DNA of 64,000 nt. Source: Onishia taeanensis. GTDB lineage: Bacteria; Pseudomonadota; Gammaproteobacteria; Pseudomonadales; Halomonadaceae. Below the pieces are notes generated by a model, which had not been told where the DNA came from, searched no databases, and saw only the letters and a program-made list of their open reading frames with translations. The stretch spans positions 372,001-436,000 of the forward strand of contig NZ_QLSX01000001.1 in assembly GCF_003268885.1 (NCBI RefSeq). The letters are read 5' to 3'. Shown piece by piece: positions 9,201 through 17,936 of the stretch. A program made the position numbers and the translations under genes. Each line of letters opens with the position of its first letter. The first letter of the stretch is position 1.

Positions 9201-10120
9201 ATCACCACCTCATCGCCACCGCCCAGGCGCCTGCCCAGCCGTCTCATCACATAGAGCCCGGCAAAGGTCGCCAACAGCATCAGGATCGCGCCGGCAGCCC
9301 CCAGCGGCCAGTTGGCGCCACCGGCAAACTGCCGCGCCACCAGGTTGCCAAGCAGCATGTGCTTGCCACCGCCCAGCAGCTCAGAGACCACATACATGCC
9401 GAAGGCGGGAATCGCCACCAGCACACCGCCGGCCAGCAGCCCCGGCAGGGTCTGGGGAAAAACCGCATGTCGAAAGGTCCACAGCGGCGAGGCATAGAGG
9501 TCCTGAGCCGCCTCCACCTGAGAGGTATCGAGCTTCTCGAAGGCGGCATAGAGCGGCAGCACCATGAACGGCAGGAAGTTATAGACAAGCCCTAGGGTCA
9601 CCGCGACATTGGACGGATAAAGCCCCATGTTGGGCGGTATCAGGCTCAGCGACTCGGCAAGACCCGCCAGGGGCGTGCCAGGCGCCAGCAGGTTCATCCA
9701 GCCAAAGGTGCGAATCACCTGATTGGTCCAGGACGGCACCACCAGCGCCAGTAGCATCACCGGCCGCCAGCGCGCATTGGCAGTGCTGATGTGGTAGGCC
9801 AGCGGATAGCTGATCGCCACTACCAGCAGGGTCGCGACCAGAGTCTGCGCGAGCGAACGCAGCAGGGTGTAGAGATTAGCCGGGCTCCAGCCCAGGATGC
9901 CATAGCCGGCCAGCCGCTCGAAGGCATCCAGCGTCAGCGGCATCTGGGGCTGACCATAGGGCCCGTTGGTCATGAAAGCCACCCCCATCAGGTAGATGCC
10001 GGGCAGCACCAGAAAGATCAGCAGCCAGAGCGCCCCCGGTGCCACGGTGAGCAGCAGATGGCGAGTATCGCCAAGGGCCCTGCGCGCGCCGGGAGCGTGC
10101 GAAACGCCGGCCCCGCTCAT
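9197..10120 (-). CDS. potB: Polyamine ABC transporter permease (PotB/PotH type)
   Basis: A 307-residue inner-membrane permease, partner of PotC. Six hydrophobic segments are visible, and the EAA loop EAAQDLYASPLWTFRHAVFP sits near residue 210. The N-terminal LLTVAPGALWLLIFLVLPGIYL matches the first membrane helix of PotB/PotH. It overlaps both neighbours by 4 bp (potA upstream, potC downstream), which is a tight operon arrangement. Confidence 0.92.
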   Translation of the reverse strand: MSGAGVSHAPGARRALGDTRHLLLTVAPGALWLLIFLVLPGIYLMGVAFMTNGPYGQPQMPLTLDAFERLAGYGILGWSPANLYTLLRSLAQTLVATLLVVAISYPLAYHISTANARWRPVMLLALVVPSWTNQVIRTFGWMNLLAPGTPLAGLAESLSLIPPNMGLYPSNVAVTLGLVYNFLPFMVLPLYAAFEKLDTSQVEAAQDLYASPLWTFRHAVFPQTLPGLLAGGVLVAIPAFGMYVVSELLGGGKHMLLGNLVARQFAGGANWPLGAAGAILMLLATFAGLYVMRRLGRRLGGGDEVVI

Positions 10121-11265
10121 GTGCCCTCCTCGCCAGTCAGCGTCACCAGGTCCTCGGCCGCTACCGATACGCAGACGCGATCCCCTACGCCGGGCAACTG
10201 CCGCCCCCGGTTATTGACCATCGCCTGCAGCTCGGCATCGCCCACCGCCAGGCGGTATTCGGCGTGGCTGCCCCGGTACAGGCAGTCGGTGACGCGTGCC
10301 GGCAGGCAGTTGGCGCCGGCCTGGTCCGATGGCAGCAAATCCACCGTCTCGGGGCGGATCAGCAGCAGCGAGTCCGCATCCGGGGTCTCTGGTGGCTCGG
10401 ACGCCGGCGACTCAACCGTCAGCGCCCCCAGGTCGGTGTTGAGCCGCACTCCGTGCCGCGAGTGAATGGGAAAGAGGTTGTCATGGCCCATGAAGCGCGC
10501 CACGAAGGCGTTCGCCGGCCGCTCATAGACCTCGCGGGGCGAACCGACCTGCTGGATGCAGCCACCGTCGAGCACGGCGATGCGATCCGACATCACCATG
10601 GCTTCCTGCTGATCGTGGGTGACGAAGAGAAAGGTCATGCCCAGGCGCTCCTGGACGCGCTTTAGCTCGACCTGGAGCTGACCGCGAAGCCCGGCATCCA
10701 GCGCTGACAGCGGCTCATCGAGCAGCAGCACATCCGGCTCACAGACCAGCGCCCTAGCCAGGGCAATGCGCTGACGCTGGCCGCCAGAGAGCTGGTCCAC
10801 TCTGCGCTCGATAAGCTCGCCAAGCTGGATGAAGCGGGCAATCTCGGCAACCCGCGACTCCCGCTCGGGCTTGGCCACCCCCTGCATGCGCAGCCCAAAG
10901 GCCAGGTTTTCGCGCACCGACAGGTGCGGAAAAAGCGCATAGGACTGGAAGACGGTGTTGACGCTGCGCCGATGAGCCGGCACCTGGGTGATATCGCGCC
11001 CGCCAAGGGTCAGGCGGCCGGCGTCCGGCGACTCGAGCCCGGCAAGAATGCGCAATAGCGTCGTCTTGCCGCAGCCCGAGGGTCCGAGCAGGGTGAAGAA
11101 CTCCCCCTCGCGGATCGTGAGATCGACGCCGTCCAGCGCCACGGAGTCGGGGCCGAAGCGCTTATGCAGGCCCTCGAGGGCGATCGCCGCAGCGCGGCGC
11201 GGCGTCGGGCCCTTGTCAGTCAGGCCCTGGCGGGGCGGGGCGCTCGCCGTGCTGGTTTCGCTCAT
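10117..11265 (-). CDS. potA: Polyamine ABC transporter ATP-binding protein
   Basis: A 382-residue ATPase that energises polyamine uptake at the inner face of the membrane. It has Walker A GPSGCGKTT, a Q-loop in FQSYALFPH, the signature LSGGQRQRIALARAL, Walker B VLLLDEP and the switch histidine in FVTHDQQEA. A C-terminal TOBE-type regulatory domain (about 280-380) follows, as in PotA/PotG. It is first in the operon, transcribed away from bauA across a roughly 215-bp divergent region that holds a dyad. The order potA-B-C-D is PotABCD-like, although individual genes could equally be called PotG/H/I/F. Confidence 0.93.
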   Translation of the reverse strand: MSETSTASAPPRQGLTDKGPTPRRAAAIALEGLHKRFGPDSVALDGVDLTIREGEFFTLLGPSGCGKTTLLRILAGLESPDAGRLTLGGRDITQVPAHRRSVNTVFQSYALFPHLSVRENLAFGLRMQGVAKPERESRVAEIARFIQLGELIERRVDQLSGGQRQRIALARALVCEPDVLLLDEPLSALDAGLRGQLQVELKRVQERLGMTFLFVTHDQQEAMVMSDRIAVLDGGCIQQVGSPREVYERPANAFVARFMGHDNLFPIHSRHGVRLNTDLGALTVESPASEPPETPDADSLLLIRPETVDLLPSDQAGANCLPARVTDCLYRGSHAEYRLAVGDAELQAMVNNRGRQLPGVGDRVCVSVAAEDLVTLTGEEGT

Positions 11266-11386
11266 CGCTCTCCTCGTCTTGTCGCATGCCGGCCTTCGCC
11301 GACCGGATCATGGCCGGTCGCGCAGTCTATAGAACTGTGCCGCCGGGACCAATAGGGACAGGCGCCTTGCCGCTGTTACGCCATAT

Positions 11387-11410
11387 TTTACTCACGTTGG
11401 TGTGAGTAAA
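11387..11410. promoter_or_regulatory. Dyad in the pot/bauA divergent promoter region (candidate operator)
   Basis: TTTACTCAC and its exact reverse complement GTGAGTAAA are separated by 6 nt. The dyad lies about 70 bp before bauA and about 120 bp before potA. Its position would let one regulator control both polyamine uptake and beta-alanine breakdown. The LysR gene at 14450-15370 is the closest candidate, but the spacing is not an exact T-N11-A LysR box. Confidence 0.5.
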
Positions 11411-11481
11411 GTTGGATTTTTCGTACGTGCCAGCCGCGCCATGCTGTGGACATACCCCACAGCGCCTGACCAGGAGGCTCC

Positions 11482-12834
11482 ATGCTGCATTCCGACGTTG
11501 AGACCGACCCCACCAGCACCTCGGCTCCCGATACCCTGTCGTCCGCCTTCTGGATGCCCTATACCGCCAACCGCGATTTCCGCAACCATCCGCGGATGGT
11601 GACCGGCGCCGAAGGACGCTACTTCATCGATGCCAAGGGTCGCCGGCTGTTCGACTCCCTCTCCGGCCTGTGGACCTGCGGCGCCGGCCATAACCGCGCC
11701 GAGATAAAGGACGCAGTGTCGCACCAGCTGGGCAGCCTCGACTTCGCCCCCGGCTTTCAGGTCGGCCATCCGCTGGCCTTTGCGCTTGCCGACAAGGTCG
11801 CCGAGCTGACGCCGGCCGGCCTCGATCACGTATTCTTCACCAACTCGGGCTCCGAGGCCGCCGACACCTCGGTGAAGATGGCCAAGGCCTACTGGCGCCT
11901 CAAGGGGCGCCCCGAGAAGACGCGGCTAATCGGTCGCGCCAAGGGCTATCATGGCGTCAACATCGGCGGTACCAGCCTTGGGGGTATCGGCGCCAATCGC
12001 AAGCACTACGGTCCGCTTCTCGACGTCAGTCACCTGCCGCACACCCTGCAACAGAGTCTGGCCTTCACCCGCGGCCAGGCTGAGACCGGCTGGGAACTGG
12101 CCAACGCCCTGCTCGACCAGATCGCCCTGCACGACGCCTCGACCATCGCCGCGGTGATCGTCGAGCCGATGTCTGGCTCCGGCGGTGTCATCGTACCGCC
12201 CAAGGGCTATCTGGAGCGACTGCGGGCGATCTGCGACGCCCATGACATCCTGCTGATTTTCGACGAGGTGATCACTGCCTTCGGCCGCTGCGGCGCACGC
12301 ACCGGCGCCGAGGCCTTTGGCGTCACGCCAGACATCATGAACGTGGCCAAGCAGCTGACCAACGGCGCGGTGCCGATGGGCGCGGTGATCGCCTCCCACG
12401 AGGTCTTCTCGGCCTTCATGGACGGCACCGCACCGGCCCACGCCATCGAGTTCCCCCACGGCTACACCTACAGCGGCCACCCGGTGGCCTGCGCTGCGGG
12501 CCTGGCGGCGCTTGCGCTGTTCGAGCGCGAGGACTTCCCGGCCCAGGTGCGCACCATCGCCCCGGCCTTCGAGAACAAGCTGCATGCCCTGCGCGGCAGG
12601 CGTCACGTGGTCGACATCCGCAACTATGGCCTGGCCGGCGCCATCCAGCTTGCCCCGAGGGATGGCGACCCGACGATCCGCCCACGGGATGCCCATCTGG
12701 CGCTATGGGAAGCGGGCTTCTATGTCCGCTTCGGCGGCGACACCCTGCAGTTCGGCCCTCCGTTCTCGACCACCGAGGACGAGCTCGAGCGGCTCTTCGA
12801 GGCCGTGGCGACTACTCTCGACACCCTGGACTGA
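11482..12834 (+). CDS. bauA: Beta-alanine--pyruvate (omega-amino acid) aminotransferase
   Basis: A PLP-dependent class III aminotransferase (450 residues) that moves the amino group of beta-alanine or a related omega-amino acid to pyruvate, giving malonate semialdehyde and alanine. Diagnostic segments are [57 protein letters not shown], the PLP-binding aspartate in [13 protein letters not shown], and the Schiff-base lysine in [14 protein letters not shown]. These closely follow the Pseudomonas omega-amino acid:pyruvate enzyme as I remember it. It is followed after 53 bp by mmsA, so the pair forms a beta-alanine to acetyl-CoA route. It is divergent from potA. Confidence 0.9.
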   Translation: MLHSDVETDPTSTSAPDTLSSAFWMPYTANRDFRNHPRMVTGAEGRYFIDAKGRRLFDSLSGLWTCGAGHNRAEIKDAVSHQLGSLDFAPGFQVGHPLAFALADKVAELTPAGLDHVFFTNSGSEAADTSVKMAKAYWRLKGRPEKTRLIGRAKGYHGVNIGGTSLGGIGANRKHYGPLLDVSHLPHTLQQSLAFTRGQAETGWELANALLDQIALHDASTIAAVIVEPMSGSGGVIVPPKGYLERLRAICDAHDILLIFDEVITAFGRCGARTGAEAFGVTPDIMNVAKQLTNGAVPMGAVIASHEVFSAFMDGTAPAHAIEFPHGYTYSGHPVACAAGLAALALFEREDFPAQVRTIAPAFENKLHALRGRRHVVDIRNYGLAGAIQLAPRDGDPTIRPRDAHLALWEAGFYVRFGGDTLQFGPPFSTTEDELERLFEAVATTLDTLD

Positions 12835-12887
12835 ACGCCCTTTATTCTTTGTGCTCTTTGCCCTCTGCCCTTTCTTCAGGAGCTCTC

Positions 12888-14381
12888 ATGCAACAGATCG
12901 CCCACTTCATCAACGGCCAGTCGCAGACCAGCGAAGCCACGCTGCCCGTCACCAACCCGGCTACCGGCCAGGTTATCCGCCAGGTCGCCAAGGCCGATGC
13001 CGCCATCGTCGAGCGCGCCATCGCGGCGGCCCGGGAGGCCTTCCCAGCCTGGCGGGACACTCCGCCGGCCAAGCGCGCCCAGGTCATGTACCGCTTCAAG
13101 CAGCTGCTCGAGGAGCACGCCGACCGCCTCGTCCAGCTGATCAGCGAGGAGCACGGCAAGACCGTCGAGGACGCCATGGGCGAGCTCCGGCGCGGCATCG
13201 AGAACGTCGAGTACGCCTGTGGCGTGCCGGAGCTGCTCAAGGGGGAGTACTCCCATAACGCCGGCCCGGGCATCGATGCCTGGTCAAACTTTCAGCCGCT
13301 CGGCGTGGTGGCGGGCATCACGCCCTTCAACTTCCCGGCCATGGTGCCGCTGTGGATGTACCCCATGGCGATTGCCTGCGGCAACACCTTCATCCTCAAG
13401 CCCTCGGAGAAGGATCCTTCCTCGGTGCTGGCGATCGCCGAACTGCTCGGCGAGGCAGGGGCCCCGCCGGGGGTGCTCAACGTGCTGCAGGGCGATCGCG
13501 TGGCCGTCGAGGGTCTGCTCGATTCCCCCGAGGTCGAGGCGATCTCCTTCGTCGGCTCGACGCCCATCGCCGCGTCCCTGTACGCCCGCGGCTCGGCCGG
13601 CGGCAAGCGCGTCCAGGCGCTGGGCGGGGCCAAGAATCATGCTGTGGTGCTGCCGGATGCAGATCTCGACAATGCCGCCAACACGCTGATGGGCGCGGCC
13701 TTTGGCAGCGCCGGCGAGCGCTGCATGGCGATCTCGGTGGCCGTATGCGTGGGCGATGACAGCGCCGACCGGCTGATCGAGGCCCTGGTGCCGAAGATCC
13801 AGGCCCTGAAGATCGGCCCCGGCACCCAGCGAGGCCTCGACATGGGAGCCCTGGTGACCGCCGAACACCGCGACAAGGTGATGGGCTATCTGGAAATCGG
13901 CACCCAGGAAGGAGCCCGCCTGGTTGCGGACGGCCGCAGCCTGACGGTTCCCGGCCATGAAGACGGCTACTTCCTCGGCGGCTGCCTGTTCGACCGGGTG
14001 ACGCCCGAGATGCGCATCTATCAGGAGGAGATCTTCGGCCCGGTGCTGTGCGTGGTGCGGGTGGAGAGCCTCGATGAGGCCATCGCCCTGATCAACGCCC
14101 ACGAGTACGGCAACGGCACCTGCCTGTTCACCGCTGACGGCGAGGCGGCCAGGCGCTTCGCCGATCGCATCCAGGTGGGCATGGTCGGCATCAATGTCCC
14201 GCTGCCGGTGCCGGTGGCCTACCACAGCTTCGGCGGCTGGAAGCGCTCACTGTTTGGTGACCTGCACGCCTATGGCCCGGACGCAGTGCGCTTCTACACC
14301 CGGCGCAAGGCGATCTCCCAGCGCTGGCCGTCAGCCTTCGAAACCACTCACGCCGAGTTTCACTTCCCCTCCGGTAGCTGA
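12888..14381 (+). CDS. mmsA: CoA-acylating methylmalonate/malonate-semialdehyde dehydrogenase
   Basis: A 497-residue aldehyde dehydrogenase that oxidises (methyl)malonate semialdehyde with NAD and CoA to propionyl- or acetyl-CoA. It has the NAD-binding [14 protein letters not shown] segment, [30 protein letters not shown], and the catalytic cysteine in GSAGERCMA, all typical of MmsA rather than general ALDHs. The open frame continues upstream inside bauA in another frame, but the ATG at 12888 has AGGAG before it and gives the normal length. Next to bauA it most likely acts as the beta-alanine-pathway enzyme (BauC role). A strong terminator follows. Confidence 0.92.
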   Translation: MQQIAHFINGQSQTSEATLPVTNPATGQVIRQVAKADAAIVERAIAAAREAFPAWRDTPPAKRAQVMYRFKQLLEEHADRLVQLISEEHGKTVEDAMGELRRGIENVEYACGVPELLKGEYSHNAGPGIDAWSNFQPLGVVAGITPFNFPAMVPLWMYPMAIACGNTFILKPSEKDPSSVLAIAELLGEAGAPPGVLNVLQGDRVAVEGLLDSPEVEAISFVGSTPIAASLYARGSAGGKRVQALGGAKNHAVVLPDADLDNAANTLMGAAFGSAGERCMAISVAVCVGDDSADRLIEALVPKIQALKIGPGTQRGLDMGALVTAEHRDKVMGYLEIGTQEGARLVADGRSLTVPGHEDGYFLGGCLFDRVTPEMRIYQEEIFGPVLCVVRVESLDEAIALINAHEYGNGTCLFTADGEAARRFADRIQVGMVGINVPLPVPVAYHSFGGWKRSLFGDLHAYGPDAVRFYTRRKAISQRWPSAFETTHAEFHFPSGS

Positions 14382-14401
14382 TATAAGTTGTCAGGACCGG
14401 A

Positions 14402-14429
14402 AACGGCCGGCCCTTCGGGGCCGGCCGTT
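14402..14429. terminator. Terminator after mmsA, shared with the convergent LysR gene
   Basis: A perfect 12-bp stem (AACGGCCGGCCC and its complement) closes a TTCG tetraloop 20 bp after the mmsA stop and 20 bp after the end of the convergent LysR gene. On the plus strand it is followed by TTGTCGTT. It probably works in both directions. Confidence 0.8.
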
Positions 14430-14449
14430 GTCGTTGAAGCCGCCGCCCC

Positions 14450-15370
14450 TCAGGACTGGTTGGCCAACTCGTCGAGAAAGGCTTCGAGGACCCGATGGGG
14501 GCGCCGGTCGCGGCGGGTGATGGTGACGAAAGGGGTGCTGAAGCGACAGCCTGGCAGGTCGAGTTCCCGAAGCCGCCCGGCGGCGACCCAGTGGGCGGCC
14601 AGGTGGTCCGGCAGGTAGCCGAGGTAGGCCCCGGTGAGAATCATAAAGGCCGCGCCCTCGCGATCACTGGCGGTGGCGGTGCCGGTGAGCGGGGCATGGG
14701 CCGCCCGCGCCGCTTCCGGCAACGGATAGCCGGGGATCACCGCCTCGAAGCCGGCGAGTTGCTCCGTCGTCAGGTCAGCATCAGGGGCGGCGTAGAGCGG
14801 GTGGGTATCGGCGCAATAAAGCCGTGAGGCCTCATCGTAGAGCGGGCGCGCCTCGAGGCTCGCCAGCAGGTTGACCTCGGGCACCACGCCGATATGCAGC
14901 CGGGCATCGAGCACTCCCTGAGCGATGCTGTCCGGTGCTTCCATGTGGATATTCACCACCACCTCAGGTCCCTTGGCCTTTAGGGCGGCCAGGGCATGTG
15001 TGATACGCATCTGCGGCAGGCTGACCAGGTTATCGGTGATGCCGATATTGAGCTCGCCGCGCAGGGTGCGGTGCAGGCCGTTGACCTCGGTGCGGAAGGT
15101 CTCCAGGGAAGCCAGCAGGGTCAGCCCGGCCCGATAGACCTGACGCCCCTCCTCGGTGAGTGCAAAGCCGCCGCGTCCGCGCTGACACAGGCGCAGGCCC
15201 AGGCGTTTTTCGAGATCGCTCATGTGCAGGCTGATCGCCGAGCGGGAGATGCCTAGCTCGCCCTCGGCGGCGGTGAAGCCTCCGCACTCGACTACCGCCT
15301 TGAACACGCGGATCAGGCGCACCTCGAAGTCGCTGACCCGCCCAAGCGGCGGCGCTACGTGCTCGGCCAT
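14450..15370 (-). CDS. LysR-family transcriptional regulator (probable regulator of bauA-mmsA)
   Basis: A 306-residue LysR-type regulator. The N-terminal winged helix-turn-helix (about 15-75) reads FKAVVECGGFTAAEGELGISRSAISLHMSDLEKRLG with the usual AxxxLxxSxxxxSxxIxxLE spacing; the effector domain follows from about residue 100 (RGELNIGITDNL). It is convergent with mmsA. In Pseudomonas a LysR protein, BauR, sits next to the bau genes and responds to beta-alanine. I infer the same role here from position only. The gene starts 3 bp after the moeB stop, so it may also be read from the hemA-side transcript. Confidence 0.85.
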   Translation of the reverse strand: MAEHVAPPLGRVSDFEVRLIRVFKAVVECGGFTAAEGELGISRSAISLHMSDLEKRLGLRLCQRGRGGFALTEEGRQVYRAGLTLLASLETFRTEVNGLHRTLRGELNIGITDNLVSLPQMRITHALAALKAKGPEVVVNIHMEAPDSIAQGVLDARLHIGVVPEVNLLASLEARPLYDEASRLYCADTHPLYAAPDADLTTEQLAGFEAVIPGYPLPEAARAAHAPLTGTATASDREGAAFMILTGAYLGYLPDHLAAHWVAAGRLRELDLPGCRFSTPFVTITRRDRRPHRVLEAFLDELANQS

Positions 15371-15373
15371 GGG

Positions 15374-16153
15374 TCAGTCCTGACCGCAGCGCTGCCCGCA
15401 GACCGGGCAGGCCGGATCGCGGGGCACCCGGAAGCGCCGCCATTCACCGGTGAGGCCATCGAAGGTGGAAAGCCCTTGATGGGCGCTACCGGCACCGCTG
15501 AGCAGCTTGACCGCCTCCAAAGCCTGAAAGCTCCCGATCAGCCCGACCAGGGGTGCTACCACGCCGTTCTCGGCGCAGCGCAGCTCCTCGTCATCGACGG
15601 GTTCTCCTGGCTTGCTAGGCGGATAGAGGCAGGCATAGCAGGGGCTTTCCGGGTCGCGAGGATCGAAGACCGCAAGCTGTCCACCGAAGCGAATCGCCGC
15701 TCCAGAGACCAGCGGCCGCCCTTCCGCCTGGCAGGCGGCGTTGATGGCATAGCGCGAGGCGAAGCGATCGGTGCAGTCGAGCACCAGATCCGCTGCCTGG
15801 ACGGCGAGTGCCAGCGCCTCGCCGTCGAGGCGCTCGGTGACGGCGGTGATCCGGCAGTCAGGGTTGAGCGCCAGCGCGGCATCGCGAGCCGATTCGGCCT
15901 TGAGGCGGCCGATGTCCGCCTGGCCGTGGGCGACCTGGCGCTGCAGATTGGAAAGCTCGACCGCGTCATCGTCGGCCAGCGTCAAGCGGCCGACCCCCGC
16001 TGCCGCCAGGTAAAGCGCCACCGGCGAGCCCAGCCCGCCAGCGCCGATCACCAGCGCATGGCTTGCAAGGAGACGCTCCTGGCCTTCGATCTCGATCGGA
16101 TCGAGCATGATCTGGCGGCTATAGCGCAGCAGCGCCTGGTCGTTCATCGTCAC
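15374..16153 (-). CDS. moeB: Molybdopterin-synthase adenylyltransferase MoeB (ThiF/HesA family)
   Basis: An E1-like enzyme (259 residues) that adenylates the C terminus of MoaD in molybdopterin synthesis. It has the nucleotide loop IGAGGLGSPVALYLAAAGVG, the DDDAVELSNLQRQ segment with the catalytic aspartate/arginine, and two zinc cysteine pairs, CYACLY and CPVCGQRCG. ThiF and sulfur-carrier-activating paralogues look alike, so MoeB is chosen because moeB follows prmC at this locus in Pseudomonas. Here an lrp gene lies between prmC and moeB. Confidence 0.88.
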   Translation of the reverse strand: MTMNDQALLRYSRQIMLDPIEIEGQERLLASHALVIGAGGLGSPVALYLAAAGVGRLTLADDDAVELSNLQRQVAHGQADIGRLKAESARDAALALNPDCRITAVTERLDGEALALAVQAADLVLDCTDRFASRYAINAACQAEGRPLVSGAAIRFGGQLAVFDPRDPESPCYACLYPPSKPGEPVDDEELRCAENGVVAPLVGLIGSFQALEAVKLLSGAGSAHQGLSTFDGLTGEWRRFRVPRDPACPVCGQRCGQD

Positions 16154-16200
16154 GTGTCTTCTGGGCCTTTTATCTCAGGTCCTGCTTGGTTCCCGGCCGA

Positions 16201-16288
16201 CGTCAATCGGCCTGCGTCAATCGGCCTGCGTCGGCGCTCAGTGCCGAGGGCTAGGTGCTATGAGCCAAGTGCTAGGTGCTAATGCCAA
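16201..16288. repeat. Two short tandem repeats upstream of moeB
   Basis: CGTCAATCGGCCTG occurs twice in direct tandem at 16201-16228. It is followed at about 16250-16290 by two imperfect copies of a 20-21-bp unit beginning GCTAGGTGCTA and ending CCAAGT. They lie between lrp and moeB; no function is evident. Confidence 0.75.
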
Positions 16289-16305
16289 GTATCGATACTA
16301 AGTGC

Positions 16306-16812
16306 TCAGTACTCTTCGAGCTGCTCGACATCCGGGACATGCAGGGTAAATTCTTCCTTAACCTCTTCCATGACCACATAGCTCTTCGACTCCTTGACGC
16401 CGGGCAGGGTCAGCACCACCTCGCCAAGCAGCTGGCGGTAGGCCGACATCTCGGGAATCCGGCACTTGAGGATATAGTCGAACTGCCCCGAGACCAGGTG
16501 ACACTCCTGGACCTGCGGCAGCTTGCGCACGGCACGCCGGAACTCGTCGAACACCGCAGGCGACTGGCTCTCGAGACTGATCTCGACGAACACCAGCAGC
16601 TTGGCCTTCAGGGCCCTGGGGTCGAGCACTGCCTTGTAGCCGCGAATGATCCCGGAGCGCTCCAGGCGCTTGACGCGCTCCAGGCACGGCGTGGTGGATA
16701 GCCCCACCTGAGCGGCCAGGTCGACATAGGAAATGCGGGCATTGTCCTGGAGGGCACGCAGGATCTTCAGGTCGATACGGTCAAGCGAGCGGGTCTTGGC
16801 TTTCATGGTCAT
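16306..16812 (-). CDS. lrp: Leucine-responsive regulatory protein Lrp
   Basis: A 168-residue global regulator of the Lrp/AsnC family, which binds DNA as octamers or hexadecamers and senses amino acids. The N-terminal helix-turn-helix has LDRIDLKILRALQDNARIS and LSTTPCLERVKRLERSG. The C-terminal RAM domain has LLVFVEISL, ECHLVSGQFDYILK, MSAYRQLLGEVVLTLPGV and SYVVMEEVKEE. These match E. coli Lrp much better than AsnC. ATG at 16812 (MTMKAK) or 16806 (MKAK) are both possible; the open frame further upstream is unlikely to be used. It lies between prmC and moeB. Confidence 0.93.
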   Translation of the reverse strand: MTMKAKTRSLDRIDLKILRALQDNARISYVDLAAQVGLSTTPCLERVKRLERSGIIRGYKAVLDPRALKAKLLVFVEISLESQSPAVFDEFRRAVRKLPQVQECHLVSGQFDYILKCRIPEMSAYRQLLGEVVLTLPGVKESKSYVVMEEVKEEFTLHVPDVEQLEEY

Positions 16813-17045
16813 CCAGTGTCCAAGCTCGATACGCAGACAACGACTGACGCGTCGCCGCCGGATCGCCTGCGCATCATGGCTTCCATAGTTGTTGGAAGGG
16901 GGGATCGACGAAAACCTCAGTGATTGGTCGGGCCACATGAAGGCTTGCCAGAGAGGTTCGTCATTCTCTCCCATGTTTCCCATACAAGTACCATATCCGC
17001 TCCAGGCGGTGCGAGTCGCACCACCAACGCTCTTTTAAAGCGAGC

Positions 17046-17885
17046 CTATGCGGACCAGCGCCCCAGGCTGACCCGATCGCGCGCGCCCAGATCCTGAAGG
17101 GTCGTGACGTCCGAATAGCCCGCCTGCTCGAGCGCCTGAAGCACCGCCGCGCCCTGCTCGAGGCCATGCTCGAGCAGCAGCCAAGCCTCCGGCTCGAGGT
17201 GAGCACGAGCCTCGCGGGCAAGCCAATAAAGGTCGGCCAGCCCCTCGTCGCCGGCCACCAGCGCCGAGCGTGGTTCGAAACGCACGTCACCCTGCGCGAG
17301 ATGGGGGTCATCGTCGGCAAGGTACGGCGGGTTGGCTACCACCAGTGAAAAGCGCTCACCCTCAAGCGCTGCGAACCAGTCGCTCTCGAGGAAGCGGACC
17401 CGCGACAGCCCCAGATAAGCGGCGTTGTCTGTGGCCAAGGCGACGGCCTGCGGCGACAGGTCGACGCCGGTCACCTGCCAGCCGGGGCGCTCACTGGCGA
17501 ACGCAAGCGCGATGGCGCCGCTGCCGGTACCGAGGTCCAGTAGCTTGCCGCCTTCGGCGGCGCCACGAGCGAGCGCCGCCTCGACCAGGCATTCGGTATC
17601 AGGGCGCGGAATGAGGGTGGCATCAGAGGTCTTGAGAGTCAGCCCCCAGAACTCGCGTTCACCGACCAGGTGAGCCACCGGCCTACCCTGCCCCCTCGCC
17701 GCGACGAGAGCCTCGAAGCGCGCGCGCACCAGGGGCTCGGCGTCGCGATCGCCCCAGGTGTAGAGCCAGGCACGGCTGACACCGAGCACGTGGCACAGCA
17801 GCACCTCGGCATCCAGCCTTGGGCTCGGCGAAGCTGCTGCCTTGAGACGCTGGGCGGCGCGGGCCAACAGCACGTCGAACCGCAT
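17046..17885 (-). CDS. prmC: Peptide chain release factor N5-glutamine methyltransferase
   Basis: PrmC methylates the glutamine of the GGQ motif in RF1 and RF2 using S-adenosylmethionine. The product (279 residues from MRFDVLLARAA) has an N-terminal helical domain that binds the release factor, then TLIPRPDTECLVE, the SAM loop LLDLGTGSGAIALA, and the catalytic VVANPPYL near residue 184. I chose the ATG at 17885, which has AAAGGAG eight bases before it and aligns with E. coli PrmC. Two further in-frame ATGs at 17906 and 17927 arise from a 21-bp repeat; the latter overlaps the prfA stop as TGATG. It sits directly after its substrate gene prfA. Confidence 0.93.
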   Translation of the reverse strand: MRFDVLLARAAQRLKAAASPSPRLDAEVLLCHVLGVSRAWLYTWGDRDAEPLVRARFEALVAARGQGRPVAHLVGEREFWGLTLKTSDATLIPRPDTECLVEAALARGAAEGGKLLDLGTGSGAIALAFASERPGWQVTGVDLSPQAVALATDNAAYLGLSRVRFLESDWFAALEGERFSLVVANPPYLADDDPHLAQGDVRFEPRSALVAGDEGLADLYWLAREARAHLEPEAWLLLEHGLEQGAAVLQALEQAGYSDVTTLQDLGARDRVSLGRWSA

Positions 17886-17936
17886 CAGGCGTTCTCCTTT
17901 GCGCATCAGGCTTTCTTTTTGACCCATCAGGCTTCC
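17880..17936 (-). repeat. 21-bp imperfect tandem repeat carrying three in-frame prmC start codons
   Basis: On the minus strand the unit GxA(A/C)GCCTGATGxG with a purine-rich tail repeats at 21-bp steps: 17936-17916, 17915-17895 and a partial copy at 17894-17880. Each copy places an ATG in the prmC frame (17927, 17906, 17885). Purine-rich ribosome-site-like sequence precedes the first (AGGA) and third (AAAGGAG) starts. The first copy also contains the prfA stop. Confidence 0.85.
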
